From Acidimicrobiia bacterium (lineage in GTDB: Bacteria > Actinomycetota > Acidimicrobiia > Spongiisociales > UBA5794): 19,488 nt of DNA. Below are positions 6,376-14,493 of the stretch, piece after piece. Position 1 is the first letter of the stretch. Each line of letters opens with the position of its first letter. Below the pieces are notes generated by a model that worked only from the letters and a program-made list of their open reading frames with translations, was not told the DNA's origin and searched no databases. Where the stretch lies: positions 1 through 19,488 of the forward strand of contig JAUXCV010000006.1 of NCBI GenBank assembly GCA_030618675.1, in the 5' to 3' direction. Made by a program: the position numbers and the translations under genes.

Positions 6376-8046
6376 ATGATTGAAGACAGAACCACGCAAT
6401 CAAGCCGCGAACTCAACAAGAGCGAGAAATGGTTCGTCGGCTGGCACATGATCTTCGCCATCGCCGCCCTTTTCATCGGCATCCAGTACGGGCCGATGCA
6501 GGCGCTCCAACATGCGGGTCTCGACCTGTATGTGAAGATGCCGTTCCTCGCGGCCTCTTACTACCAGGGATTGACGCTTCACGGCGTGCTCAACGCGCTG
6601 ATCTGGACGACGTTCTTCATCACCGGGTTCTCGACCCTGGTGGTCATCAAGGGGCTTGGCCGATCCCTGAAGTACCCATGGCTCAACAAGATCGGGTTCT
6701 GGATGATGGTCGTCGGTCTGTTGACCGCCGCGGTTCCGATCCTTGCCGACAAGGCGACCGTTCTCTACACGTTCTACCCCCCGATGCAGGCGAGCGCCTG
6801 GTTCTACATCGGACTGGTGCTGGTGGTCGTCGGAAGTTGGATCGAGGGTTACGGCATGTACTTCACGTTCTACGCGTGGAGGAAAGAGAACATCGGCACT
6901 CGTTCACCGTTCATCGTGTTCGCTGCACTCATCAACATGGTCATGTGGCAGATCGCCACGCTCGGTATCGCAGCCGAGATCCTCGCCATCATCCTGCCCT
7001 CGGTGTTCGGCTGGACTGCGGGTACCGATCCGCAACTCTCACGGACCCTGTTCTGGTACACGGGCCACCCACTCGTGTACTTCTGGGTTCTGCCGGCATA
7101 CCTCTCGTGGTACGCCATGCTGCCCAAGCAAGTCGGCGGGAAGATGTTCAGCGATTCGCTGGCACGGCTCTCCTTCTGGCTCTTCCTCATCCTGTCGGTA
7201 CCGCTCGGGTTCCATCATCAGTTCGCCGACCCCGGCGTCCCCGCAGCGTGGAAGTTCATTCACGCTCTGCTGACGTTCAGTGTGGCGTTCCCATCGATGA
7301 TGACCCTGTTCACCGTGGTTGCTTCGCTTGAATACGGTGGGCGAAAGCGGGGTGGCAAGGGCCTCTTCGGCTGGATCAGGGCGCTCCCCTGGAGCGACCC
7401 GTCCGTGGTGTGGCAGCTCCTCGCCGGGCTTCTCTTCGTCTTTGGCGGTATCGGAGGCATCGTCAACGCCTCGTACAACGTCAACCTGGCATTGCATAAC
7501 ACGGCATGGATCCCCGGTCACTTCCACCTGACGGTGTCGTCGGCCGCGACGATGACGTACGTCGCCATCCTCTTCTGGCTCGTGCCGTATCTCACAGGGA
7601 AACCGCTGTGGAAGCCGAAGCTCGCCGTGATCGCCGGGTGGACCTACTTCGGCGGCATGTTGCTCTTCTCGAACGCCATGCACGTCGTCGGCCTTCTCGG
7701 TGCGCCCCGGCGCACACCGCTCGGTATCGCTCCCTACATCCCGGGGGAGTGGGCCGGACACCTCTGGCGAGTTGGTGTCGGCGGAACGATCATGTGGATC
7801 GGGTTGATGATGTTCATCGTCATCATTCTGGTAACCGCTGTCCAACGCAAGCGGCTTCCGGCAGACGAACTGGTCGAGGTACCGATCGCTGAGTCGCTCC
7901 AGGATCCACAAGACACTCCTGCATGGCTCGATCGCTGGCGTCCATGGCTGATCGCGAGCGTCGTGATCATCCTCCTGTCATACGGGCCGCAACTGTATGA
8001 GCAGATCACTCAGGTGCAGCTGACGTCGCCAGGATTTACGCCCTGA
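6376..8046 (+). CDS. Cytochrome c oxidase subunit I, ba3-type (B-family) heme-copper oxidase
   Basis: A 556-residue polytopic catalytic subunit reducing O2 to water and pumping protons. Heme and copper ligands are all present: His69 (LTLHGVLNALIW) and His384 for the low-spin heme, His382 for the high-spin heme, and His231, His280 and His281 for CuB. Tyr235, in GHPLVYFWVLPAY, is the His-cross-linked Tyr. PLGFHHQFADPG and HNTAWIPGHFHLTVSS closely match the Thermus ba3 signatures, and the A-family Glu of the D-channel is not evident, so B-family is assigned. I place the start at ATG 6376, because GGGGGAG at 6363-6369 gives a 6-nt spaced Shine-Dalgarno; a GTG at 6361 would add five residues. No subunit III or heme-A synthesis gene is in the window. 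The fusion cytochrome follows after 25 bases. Confidence 0.96.
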   Translation: MIEDRTTQSSRELNKSEKWFVGWHMIFAIAALFIGIQYGPMQALQHAGLDLYVKMPFLAASYYQGLTLHGVLNALIWTTFFITGFSTLVVIKGLGRSLKYPWLNKIGFWMMVVGLLTAAVPILADKATVLYTFYPPMQASAWFYIGLVLVVVGSWIEGYGMYFTFYAWRKENIGTRSPFIVFAALINMVMWQIATLGIAAEILAIILPSVFGWTAGTDPQLSRTLFWYTGHPLVYFWVLPAYLSWYAMLPKQVGGKMFSDSLARLSFWLFLILSVPLGFHHQFADPGVPAAWKFIHALLTFSVAFPSMMTLFTVVASLEYGGRKRGGKGLFGWIRALPWSDPSVVWQLLAGLLFVFGGIGGIVNASYNVNLALHNTAWIPGHFHLTVSSAATMTYVAILFWLVPYLTGKPLWKPKLAVIAGWTYFGGMLLFSNAMHVVGLLGAPRRTPLGIAPYIPGEWAGHLWRVGVGGTIMWIGLMMFIVIILVTAVQRKRLPADELVEVPIAESLQDPQDTPAWLDRWRPWLIASVVIILLSYGPQLYEQITQVQLTSPGFTP

Positions 8047-8071
8047 CCCATTGCGGAAGTAGCCTGTTGGG

Positions 8072-10390
8072 GTGAGTACCGACGGGCCTCCAGGGCCGGA
8101 AGGGCCGGCTGTCGACTGGCCGCTCCGCACGCGAAATCGGGTGCGGAGCGTCTTGCGTCGGCTCGAACGGGCAACCATCCGATCGGAACAACCGGTCAAC
8201 AGGATCGTCGGTTCTGCCCGACTCAACCCGCTCTATCACACAGGCACCATCGCGGTGTTCCTGTTCGTCGTCGTGTTCATCACGGGCATCTATCTGACGA
8301 TGTTCTTCCAGTTCGGGTTCGATGCGTCCTACGACGCGGTGAGTCGACTGGAGAACAGCGCAGTGGGTCGGTTCATGCGAGCGATCCACCGATACGCGTC
8401 GGTGGCGCTCGTCGTGACGTCGTTGCTCCACGGGTGGCGGACCCTGGTCCAGGATCGCTTCCGCGGCGCCCGATGGCTTGCCTGGGTCTCCGGGATCTGG
8501 ATGATGGCGTTGGTCTGGTTTGTCGGCGTGACCGGCTACTGGCTCATCTGGGATGAGCGAGCGCAGGTGCTCAATGAGATCCTGGTCAGGGCCCTCGACG
8601 GAACCACATTCGGTCTCGACTTCCTCCTGGACAACCTCGTGACGCCGGCCGCCGGATCGGGGTGGCCGTTCCTCCTGCTCCTCCTGCTGGCCCACATCAT
8701 CCTCTCGCTCGTGATAGGTCTTCTCCTTTGGTATCACGTCAAACGCCTCAACAACCGCAAGTGGTTCCCTCCCCGCTTCTGGATGTCGATCATCGGCGGC
8801 ATCATCGTGGTCCTCTCGATCCTGTGGCCCGTCGGCATGCTTCCGCCGGTCGACAACTCCGTGGTTCCGGGAACATTCCCACTGGATCCGTTCTATCTGT
8901 TCCTGTTCCCGGCCGGGTTGCACCTCTCTCCGGTCCTCGTGTGGGGCGGGTTCCTCGTAGTGGGTGTCGTCCTCTCCGCGATCCCGTGGATCAAGGGACG
9001 CAAGCCGCTCCAACCTGTTCTGATCGATCCGGACCGTTGCACGGGGTGCACATTGTGTGTCGTCGATTGCCCGTACGGCGCTCTCGAGATGGTTCCCCGG
9101 GATGACGACACGAAGTACCGGCAGATCGCCGTCCTCGTCCCCGATCGTTGCGTGTCGTGCGGTATCTGCCTGGGGAGTTGTTCGTTCGATGCGATGTCCC
9201 TTGACGATGAGCCGGTGGACAGTCTGGCGGCAGAGGTGCGGCGCCTGGCCGCTACAGGGAACTCGCCCAGGATCGTCTTCACCTGTGAGCGCCACGCCTT
9301 GCACGGCGCAGCCGACACGCCGGCGTCAGCAGATGCCGATGAGACAAGAGAGGGCACTCACGTGATCCCCCTTCCCTGCATCGGTATGGCCCACACCGGC
9401 CTGGCCATCACGGCCCTCGAAGCAGGGGCGGGTGATGTCCAGTTCATAGGGTGTCCACCCGCGGACTGTGCGAATCGCGATGGGAACACATGGGTCCAGG
9501 AGCGACTCGATCGGGTCAGAGTGCCCCGCCTCAAGAAGAAGTACGTCGACGCCCCCATCCGATCGGACTGGGTGTCTCCGATCGATTTCCAGAACGCTCT
9601 GAACCACCCGGGCGAACACTCGAACGCCGATCCGAACCCGACGCCGCCGTGGAGCAAGCTCATACCCGTTGGTGTGCTCGTGCTCGTCGTCTCGCTGCTC
9701 TCGATCGTGGCAACGAACCTCCCGTTCACGCCGGGAGGTGTCAACGATGCTGCGCTGTCGATCGCGCTCCACCATCAAGGCGGCGCTGTGTTCCTCGGCT
9801 TCGATGGAGAGCCGGCACTCGACGAAGGCGGTCCGAGCCGGCTCGTCATTGAACTCGACGGCGAGACCATCCACGACGAGACCTATCCGCTCGTGGGTGT
9901 CGACGGTATAGAGGCGTCGATCGCTCTCGAGCGCATCGCTGTCGACCCCGGTACCCACACGCTGTCTATCCGGGTCTACGACCGAATCGATCCGACACAG
10001 TTCACGGTCCTTCTGGATGACACTGTTGCGATCGGCGAGGGTGAGATCCTCGACTTGACCTACATCGACGTACAGGTTGTGTCGAGCGCAGACGCCGGGG
10101 AGTCGCTGTACTTCGAGACGACGATCGGCGTCAACACCGGTTGTCGGGTTTGTCACTCCCTCGATCCGGGTGTGGTGATCATCGGCCCCTCCTTCGATGG
10201 CGTTGCTACAGCCGCCCTCGGGAGGGTCCCCGGACTCACGGCCGAGGACTATCTCCACCAGTCCATCGTCGATCCCGATGCCTACGTGGTCGATGGTTTC
10301 GAGCCGGGCGTGATGCTTGAGAACTTCTACGAAACATTGACAGACGAACAGATCGACAACCTGGTCGCGTTCCTGTTGACGTTCGAGTAG
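8072..10390 (+). CDS. Multidomain fusion: cytochrome b + 2x[4Fe-4S] ferredoxin + MvhD/FlpD domain + membrane helix + cytochrome c
   Basis: A 772-residue integral-membrane electron-transfer protein, last in the oxidase operon. Order: (1) cytochrome b, six helices at about 55-80, 103-122, 132-158, 197-222, 235-255 and 277-306, with bis-His ligands for two b hemes, His106/His120 in helix B and His208/His222 in helix D (14-residue spacing in both). The E-F loop has P-L-D-P-F-Y where quinol-oxidising cytochromes carry PEWY. (2) Two [4Fe-4S] motifs: Cys323, 326, 329, 333 and Cys360, 363, 366, 370. (3) An MvhD/FlpD-type domain (about 400-485) with Cys405, Cys436, Cys461 and Cys466 in the family's GCxPxDC...GN context. 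(4) A helix at about 528-550. (5) A beta-rich linker. (6) Cytochrome c with CRVCH (691-695) and Met748 as likely sixth ligand. Topology puts the Fe-S part inside and heme c outside. The start is GTG 8072, without a strong Shine-Dalgarno. Domain calls are firm; partner and direction of electron flow are unknown. Confidence 0.93.
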   Translation: MSTDGPPGPEGPAVDWPLRTRNRVRSVLRRLERATIRSEQPVNRIVGSARLNPLYHTGTIAVFLFVVVFITGIYLTMFFQFGFDASYDAVSRLENSAVGRFMRAIHRYASVALVVTSLLHGWRTLVQDRFRGARWLAWVSGIWMMALVWFVGVTGYWLIWDERAQVLNEILVRALDGTTFGLDFLLDNLVTPAAGSGWPFLLLLLLAHIILSLVIGLLLWYHVKRLNNRKWFPPRFWMSIIGGIIVVLSILWPVGMLPPVDNSVVPGTFPLDPFYLFLFPAGLHLSPVLVWGGFLVVGVVLSAIPWIKGRKPLQPVLIDPDRCTGCTLCVVDCPYGALEMVPRDDDTKYRQIAVLVPDRCVSCGICLGSCSFDAMSLDDEPVDSLAAEVRRLAATGNSPRIVFTCERHALHGAADTPASADADETREGTHVIPLPCIGMAHTGLAITALEAGAGDVQFIGCPPADCANRDGNTWVQERLDRVRVPRLKKKYVDAPIRSDWVSPIDFQNALNHPGEHSNADPNPTPPWSKLIPVGVLVLVVSLLSIVATNLPFTPGGVNDAALSIALHHQGGAVFLGFDGEPALDEGGPSRLVIELDGETIHDETYPLVGVDGIEASIALERIAVDPGTHTLSIRVYDRIDPTQFTVLLDDTVAIGEGEILDLTYIDVQVVSSADAGESLYFETTIGVNTGCRVCHSLDPGVVIIGPSFDGVATAALGRVPGLTAEDYLHQSIVDPDAYVVDGFEPGVMLENFYETLTDEQIDNLVAFLLTFE

Positions 10391-10488
10391 ACCACAGACG
10401 ACAGACGACAGACGACAGACCACAGCAAACAGCCAGACCCTTCGGATGCCGTGGCCCTGGCTGTCAGCTGTCTGCTGTCCGCTGTTTG
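10391..10488. repeat. Heptad-repeat hairpin element D, between convergent genes
   Basis: Straight after the TAG of the fusion gene the plus strand reads ACCACAG, ACGACAG, ACGACAG, ACGACAG, ACCACAG, CAAACAG (10391-10432). On the minus strand, straight after the TAG of the lipoprotein gene, it reads CAAACAG, CGGACAG, CAGACAG, CTGACAG (10488-10461). Both genes are thus followed by NNNACAG units on their own sense strand, and the arms are mutually complementary; the innermost exact pairing is ACAGCCAG (10429-10436) with CTGGCTGT (10457-10464). The 20-base centre has no long GC-rich stem. This is the clearest example of the two-sided design. Confidence 0.8.
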
Positions 10489-10926
10489 CTACGGTTGGAC
10501 GGGGAAGGCTTCTTCTGTGCCGGTCTCGGTTTCGCCTGCGGTCGTGCGTATGCCGTTGAGCGTGCCGTCTGATTCGATCGTGTAGGTCACCGTTCCGTGG
10601 GAGACGTCCATGTCATCCCGGTTGACGAGACCCTCAATGGTCGACCACTCCGCTTCGAGCACGTCGCCGTGGCGAACACCGACGCCGGTCTGGACACTTC
10701 CCGTGATGATCCACTGCATGGAGTAGGTGTCAGATCCATCCCCTGGGGTGATCTCGAGTCGACCGCCGTATTCGATATTCCGGCTGTCGGTGCCGTTCAC
10801 GTAGTACGTGCCGTCGATGCCACCACTCGAGTCGGTCTTCTGCTGGGGGAAGGCGCATGCGGCGGTCAAGACCAGCAAGGCGCTGATGAGAAGGGCGAGA
10901 CGAACCGTTCGATTCTGGGTGGTCAA
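10489..10926 (-). CDS. Small lipoprotein of unknown function
   Basis: A 145-residue protein that I do not recognise. Residues 7-24 form a lipoprotein signal peptide: basic start, hydrophobic core and lipobox L-T-A-A-C with Cys24 as the lipidated residue, so it should be anchored on the outer face of the membrane. The mature part is Gly/Thr/Asp-rich, predicted mostly beta, with no metal or heme motif. I place the start at TTG 10926, because GGAG lies 5 nt upstream and the signal peptide then begins properly; the frame is open to an ATG at 11025, but that would run through the promoter region and start of the divergent SCO gene. It converges on the fusion gene and diverges from the SCO pair, so a role near the oxidase is possible but unsupported. 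Confidence 0.7.
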   Translation of the reverse strand: MTTQNRTVRLALLISALLVLTAACAFPQQKTDSSGGIDGTYYVNGTDSRNIEYGGRLEITPGDGSDTYSMQWIITGSVQTGVGVRHGDVLEAEWSTIEGLVNRDDMDVSHGTVTYTIESDGTLNGIRTTAGETETGTEEAFPVQP

Positions 10927-10933
10927 TTGAACT

Positions 10934-10970
10934 CCGGTCGACGGGTACGATATCGAAGTATATCGACCGG
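10934..10970. promoter_or_regulatory. Inverted repeat in the divergent lipoprotein/SCO promoter region
   Basis: The 77 bases between the TTG start of the lipoprotein gene and the GTG start of the first SCO gene contain an exact 8-bp inverted repeat, CCGGTCGA (10934-10941) and TCGACCGG (10963-10970). Overlapping it is a second one, CGATAT (10948-10953) with ATATCG (10960-10965). Spacing and position between divergent genes fit a regulator-binding site, for instance for a copper- or redox-responsive repressor, but no regulator is visible in the window. Confidence 0.3.
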
Positions 10971-11003
10971 CTACGACGCCGGTGTGGGTCGAAAGGGCCG
11001 TCG

Positions 11004-11675
11004 GTGCATTCGCGCAAGATCGCATGGTGGGTCGGAATTCCGGGAGTTCTGCTTGTGCTCGGGGTGATGGCTTTCGCTATCTTCGAACCGATTCAGGTTC
11101 TGCCCCGCATCCGTCTGTCGCCCGGCTATCTCCTCGCGGACCAGCAGGGAGAGTCGTTCACATCCGAGGACGTCCGTGGTGACATCGTGCTGTACACGTT
11201 CCGATACAGCGGATGCGGTGAAGCCTGTGAAGGAATCGACCAGACGATGATCGACGTGCACAGTCGACTCGGCGAGGTGGACATGGGAGACACCGACTTT
11301 CGTCTTGTGACGATCTCGTTCGACCCGGCAACCGACACCACCGAGGTGCTCACGACCGAAGCCGACGCTTTCGGGGCCGACGGAGTGCAATGGCGGTTCG
11401 CTACCGGTGAGGAGGCACACCTCGCGAACGTTGTGAAGGCCGGATTCAAAGTCTGGTACGAGGAACAGGGCGACGGCAGCTTCAGGTTCGATCCCACGCT
11501 CGTCCTGGTCGACGGTTGGGGAGTTATTCGCGGTGAGTACGAATACCAGACACTGGCGTCGGACGCGGACAAGATCATCCACCACCTTGATATCCTTACC
11601 GAGGAAATCCGGAATGCCAACGGCGCCGCCGGACTCGCCTACGAGGCCGCACACCTCTTCCTTTGCTACCCATGA
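11004..11675 (+). CDS. SCO1/SenC-family protein, divergent, lacking the conserved copper His
   Basis: A 223-residue thioredoxin-fold protein anchored by an N-terminal helix (about residues 7-27), expected on the outer face of the membrane, where SCO proteins deliver copper to, or reduce, the CuA site of oxidase subunit II. The CxxxC pair is Cys71 and Cys75 (Y-S-G-C-G-E-A-C-E). In the neighbouring SCO the conserved His lies in VNHTATVMVVD; the matching segment here is FRFDPTLVLVD, with Phe162 in the His position, so copper binding may be altered or replaced by a thiol-redox role. Start is GTG 11004 with GAAAGGG 6 nt upstream. Its stop overlaps the next SCO start by four bases (ATGA), indicating co-translation. 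Confidence 0.88.
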   Translation: MHSRKIAWWVGIPGVLLVLGVMAFAIFEPIQVLPRIRLSPGYLLADQQGESFTSEDVRGDIVLYTFRYSGCGEACEGIDQTMIDVHSRLGEVDMGDTDFRLVTISFDPATDTTEVLTTEADAFGADGVQWRFATGEEAHLANVVKAGFKVWYEEQGDGSFRFDPTLVLVDGWGVIRGEYEYQTLASDADKIIHHLDILTEEIRNANGAAGLAYEAAHLFLCYP

Positions 11676-12280
11676 CACGAACGCCCAAGATCATCTTCGG
11701 AGTTCTCGGCGGCCTCGTTGTTCTCGGCGCCGTCGCCTACTTCTTCGTCCTCCCTCGATTCGTCCCCTACGTCTTCCATGGCTCGACGATCCAGTCCAAC
11801 CAGGCGGCCCCCTCCGTCGAACTTGATGGCCCGAACGGGAGCACCGTGCGGCTGACCGACTACGAGGGAAAGGTCGTGGTGCTGTACTTCGGCTACACCT
11901 TCTGCCCGGACGTCTGTCCGATCACATTGGCCAAGCTCGATCGCGCGATGGACATCCTCGGAGACAAAGCCGAAGACGTACAGGTGATCATGGTCTCGGT
12001 CGATCCCGAGCGTGACACGCCCGAGATCCTTGAGCAGTACATGGCCCACTTCAACCCGGCATTCATCGGAGTCACAGGTGACACCAACGCCATCGACCGG
12101 ATCGCCACGGTGTATGGCGTCTACTACGAAGCCGAGGAGGGCTCGGACGCGACGGGCTATCTGGTCAACCACACGGCGACGGTCATGGTCGTCGACAAAG
12201 ACGGCTATCTGAAGTTGGTGCTCCCGTTTGAGGGAACGGCTGAGGAGATAGCCGCCGACCTCAATTTCTTCCTCCGCTGA
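11672..12280 (+). CDS. SCO1/SenC copper chaperone for cytochrome oxidase assembly
   Basis: A 202-residue membrane-anchored thioredoxin-fold protein with one N-terminal helix (about residues 8-27). All three copper ligands of the family are present: Cys78 and Cys82 in YFGYTFCPDVCP, and His167 in YLVNHTATVMVVD. The DPERDTPE segment is also characteristic. It should metallate the CuA centre of the ba3 oxidase encoded upstream. ATG 11672 is chosen because it overlaps the preceding stop in the ATGA pattern; a TTG three codons earlier is less likely. It forms a two-gene unit with the divergent SCO paralogue and is followed by octad element E. Confidence 0.95.
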   Translation: MTRTPKIIFGVLGGLVVLGAVAYFFVLPRFVPYVFHGSTIQSNQAAPSVELDGPNGSTVRLTDYEGKVVVLYFGYTFCPDVCPITLAKLDRAMDILGDKAEDVQVIMVSVDPERDTPEILEQYMAHFNPAFIGVTGDTNAIDRIATVYGVYYEAEEGSDATGYLVNHTATVMVVDKDGYLKLVLPFEGTAEEIAADLNFFLR

Positions 12281-12290
12281 GGTTCCAGCG

Positions 12291-12334
12291 AAGCAGTAGA
12301 TCAGTAGATCAGTACTGCTCTACTGCTCTACTTG
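12291..12334. repeat. Octad-repeat hairpin element E, between convergent genes
   Basis: Two exact CAGTAGAT units (12294-12309) meet the palindrome CAGTACTG (12310-12317), and two CTCTACTG-type units follow (12318-12333). On the minus strand the cytochrome c stop TAG is followed at once by AGTAGAGC, AGTAGAGC and AGTACTGA. The arms can fold back on each other with a few mismatches around the AGTACT centre. This is the shortest member of the family and could act as a terminator for both convergent operons. Confidence 0.7.
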
Positions 12335-12787
12335 CTATGGACAGCAGGCCCGCCACTCGGGGTTCTCTGGGGCTTCTTCTTCCCAGCTTCTCAGGTAGGT
12401 TGCCAGGCCGTCGACTTCTTCTGCGGTCAAGGGACCGCCGAAGTCGAGCAAGTAGGGACTCATCAGTGACCCGGGGATGCCGACGGAGATCAGTGCCTTG
12501 ATCTGTGCGTCATCGGCTGCCGTGAGGAACTCCTGCGAGTTGAGAGCCGGTCCGATGCCACCCTCCCCGTCTGCACCGTGGCACGACGCACAGTTGAGTT
12601 CGTAGAGTTCGGTCCCCAACTCCGTGAGGCCGGCTTCGTGTGCCTCGAGAGCATCGGCGCGACCCGCCGGCTCGAACCAGAGGTAGGCGACGAATCCCAC
12701 GATCAGCACGATCATGAACACCAGGCCCCAGATCATCCACTTGTCCGTCGAGCGCTCCAGCGACTCATCGTTCGATCGGTACGTCAT
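12335..12787 (-). CDS. Membrane-anchored mono-heme cytochrome c of the Rieske/b complex
   Basis: A 150-residue protein, last gene of the six-gene minus-strand operon. One N-terminal helix (about residues 17-38) anchors a class I cytochrome c domain facing outward: heme motif CASCH at residues 66-70 and Met109 as the probable sixth ligand, with a C-terminal LTAEEVDGLATYLRSW helix. It probably accepts electrons from the Rieske protein and passes them to the oxidase CuA site or to the cytochrome c lipoprotein. The ATG overlaps the Rieske stop (TGATG) and has AGAGG 5 nt upstream. An oddity is the C-terminus, which ends with a vicinal Cys148-Cys149 pair plus Pro. Confidence 0.93.
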   Translation of the reverse strand: MTYRSNDESLERSTDKWMIWGLVFMIVLIVGFVAYLWFEPAGRADALEAHEAGLTELGTELYELNCASCHGADGEGGIGPALNSQEFLTAADDAQIKALISVGIPGSLMSPYLLDFGGPLTAEEVDGLATYLRSWEEEAPENPEWRACCP

Positions 12788-13245
12788 CAGGTCCTCTCCG
12801 ATCCCGGGGCCGGGCCGGCGATGACTTCGGTGGTATCGATCTCGATGACGCCATCGACGACCTCGGTCGCGTACTCATCCATCCCGCGTGGAGCCGGACC
12901 CTCGATGTAGTCGCCTTCTCTGGTGAACTTCGAGCCGTGGCAGGGACACTCGAATCGGCCGTTCTCGTCCACGTACGGCACCCGGCACCCGAGGTGTGTG
13001 CAGACCTCGGAGAAAGCGAGGACATCATCGTCGACCTTGACGAGATACCCGCGGGCGTCGCGGACCTCAAGAACACCCGTTGTTGGGACAGCGTCGGGCG
13101 CGACCGTGCGCACGATGGCATCGAACCCGGCCGCCAGGTGGGGTTTGAGCAGATCGAACGTCGTTACCACGCCCGCGGCAGCGAGCAGACCGAACCCGAC
13201 CTTCCATGCCGTCGACAGAAACGAGCGGCGCGTCATCTCACTCAT
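12787..13245 (-). CDS. Rieske [2Fe-2S] protein with twin-arginine signal anchor
   Basis: A 152-residue Rieske protein, the high-potential branch of a cytochrome bc/b6f-type complex. The N-terminus has the twin-arginine motif T-R-R-S-F-L-S (residues 5-11) and a hydrophobic segment to about residue 30, so it is folded in the cytoplasm and exported by TAT as a membrane-anchored protein. The cluster-binding motifs are CTHLGC (Cys82, His84, Cys87) and CPCHG (Cys100, Cys102, His103): Cys82, His84, Cys100 and His103 are ligands and Cys87-Cys102 should form the structural disulphide. The cluster-domain length is short, as in b6f-type Rieske proteins. The ATG at 13245 overlaps the subunit IV stop by four bases. 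Confidence 0.95.
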   Translation of the reverse strand: MSEMTRRSFLSTAWKVGFGLLAAAGVVTTFDLLKPHLAAGFDAIVRTVAPDAVPTTGVLEVRDARGYLVKVDDDVLAFSEVCTHLGCRVPYVDENGRFECPCHGSKFTREGDYIEGPAPRGMDEYATEVVDGVIEIDTTEVIAGPAPGSERT

Positions 13246-13755
13246 AGTTCACCATGCCATTCCTCCCAAGGCCACACCCAGGACCAGTTCTCACCTCGGA
13301 ACATGAATCCGATCAGCGTCAATGCGATCCAGAGCACCATGAACACGGTGAACGCGGTTCGCGCGATCTGACGTTTCCGAGGGTCCAGCGACGGATTTCG
13401 GTCGATGTACGGAAGTGCGACGAGACCCATGATGATCGCTCCGGGGACGAGGACGCCGGCAACCAACGGGTGGAACAGCGCCAGGAGTTCCTGGAGTGCC
13501 GCGAAGTACCACGGCGCTTTCTCCGGGTTGGGAGTAATCGTGGGATTCGCTATCTCGCGAAGCGGAGCATCGAAGAACATCGCGATCAGGACGACGATCA
13601 CGATGACCACGAGAGCGGCCACAGCATGTCGGACGAGGAGGTTCGGCCACACCATGACGGTGTCTTCCTCGGCGGGTTGTTTGCGGTCGCCTATGGGAGG
13701 CTTACCGGGCACAACCCCCAGCAGCCGCTTGTCTCCGATGATCCTGGGGTCGGGG

Positions 13756-13763
<8 letters not shown>
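13242..13763 (-). CDS. Cytochrome b C-terminal subunit (subunit IV-like), APWY Qo motif
   Basis: A 173-residue membrane protein corresponding to subunit IV of b6f-type complexes, completing the quinol-oxidation (Qo) site. Three helices are visible at about 43-64, 95-117 and 134-154. The Qo-loop segment N-P-E-K-A-P-W-Y-F (79-87) has APWY in place of the PEWY of most ubiquinol- and plastoquinol-oxidising complexes. Non-PEWY variants are known in menaquinol-oxidising lineages, so menaquinol is the likely substrate, as inference. The long polar N-terminus (about 40 residues) is a family extension. The ATG has GGGAG 6 nt upstream inside the preceding gene and overlaps it by eight bases. Confidence 0.93.

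Positions 13764-14489
<726 letters not shown>

Positions 14490-14493
<4 letters not shown>

Noticed and set aside
7039..7911. A 290-codon minus-strand frame opposite oxidase subunit I
   Set aside because: It is antisense to a gene with all heme and CuB ligands; its composition is that of a GC-rich shadow.
8072..8200. Possibility that the fusion gene is an assembly chimera of separate genes
   Set aside because: The frame is continuous over 772 codons without stops, linkers are plausible, and the helix count gives a consistent inside/outside placement of every cofactor domain. Raw reads would settle it.
8036..9304. A 422-codon minus-strand frame opposite the fusion cytochrome, and a 365-codon one at 9326-10423
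   Set aside because: Both are His/Arg/Asp-rich shadow translations of a protein with exact cofactor motifs on the plus strand, and both have no recognisable fold.
10927..11025. Longer start (ATG 11025) for the lipoprotein gene
   Set aside because: It would overlap the divergent SCO start and push the signal peptide 33 residues inward; TTG 10926 with GGAG upstream gives a normal lipoprotein signal.
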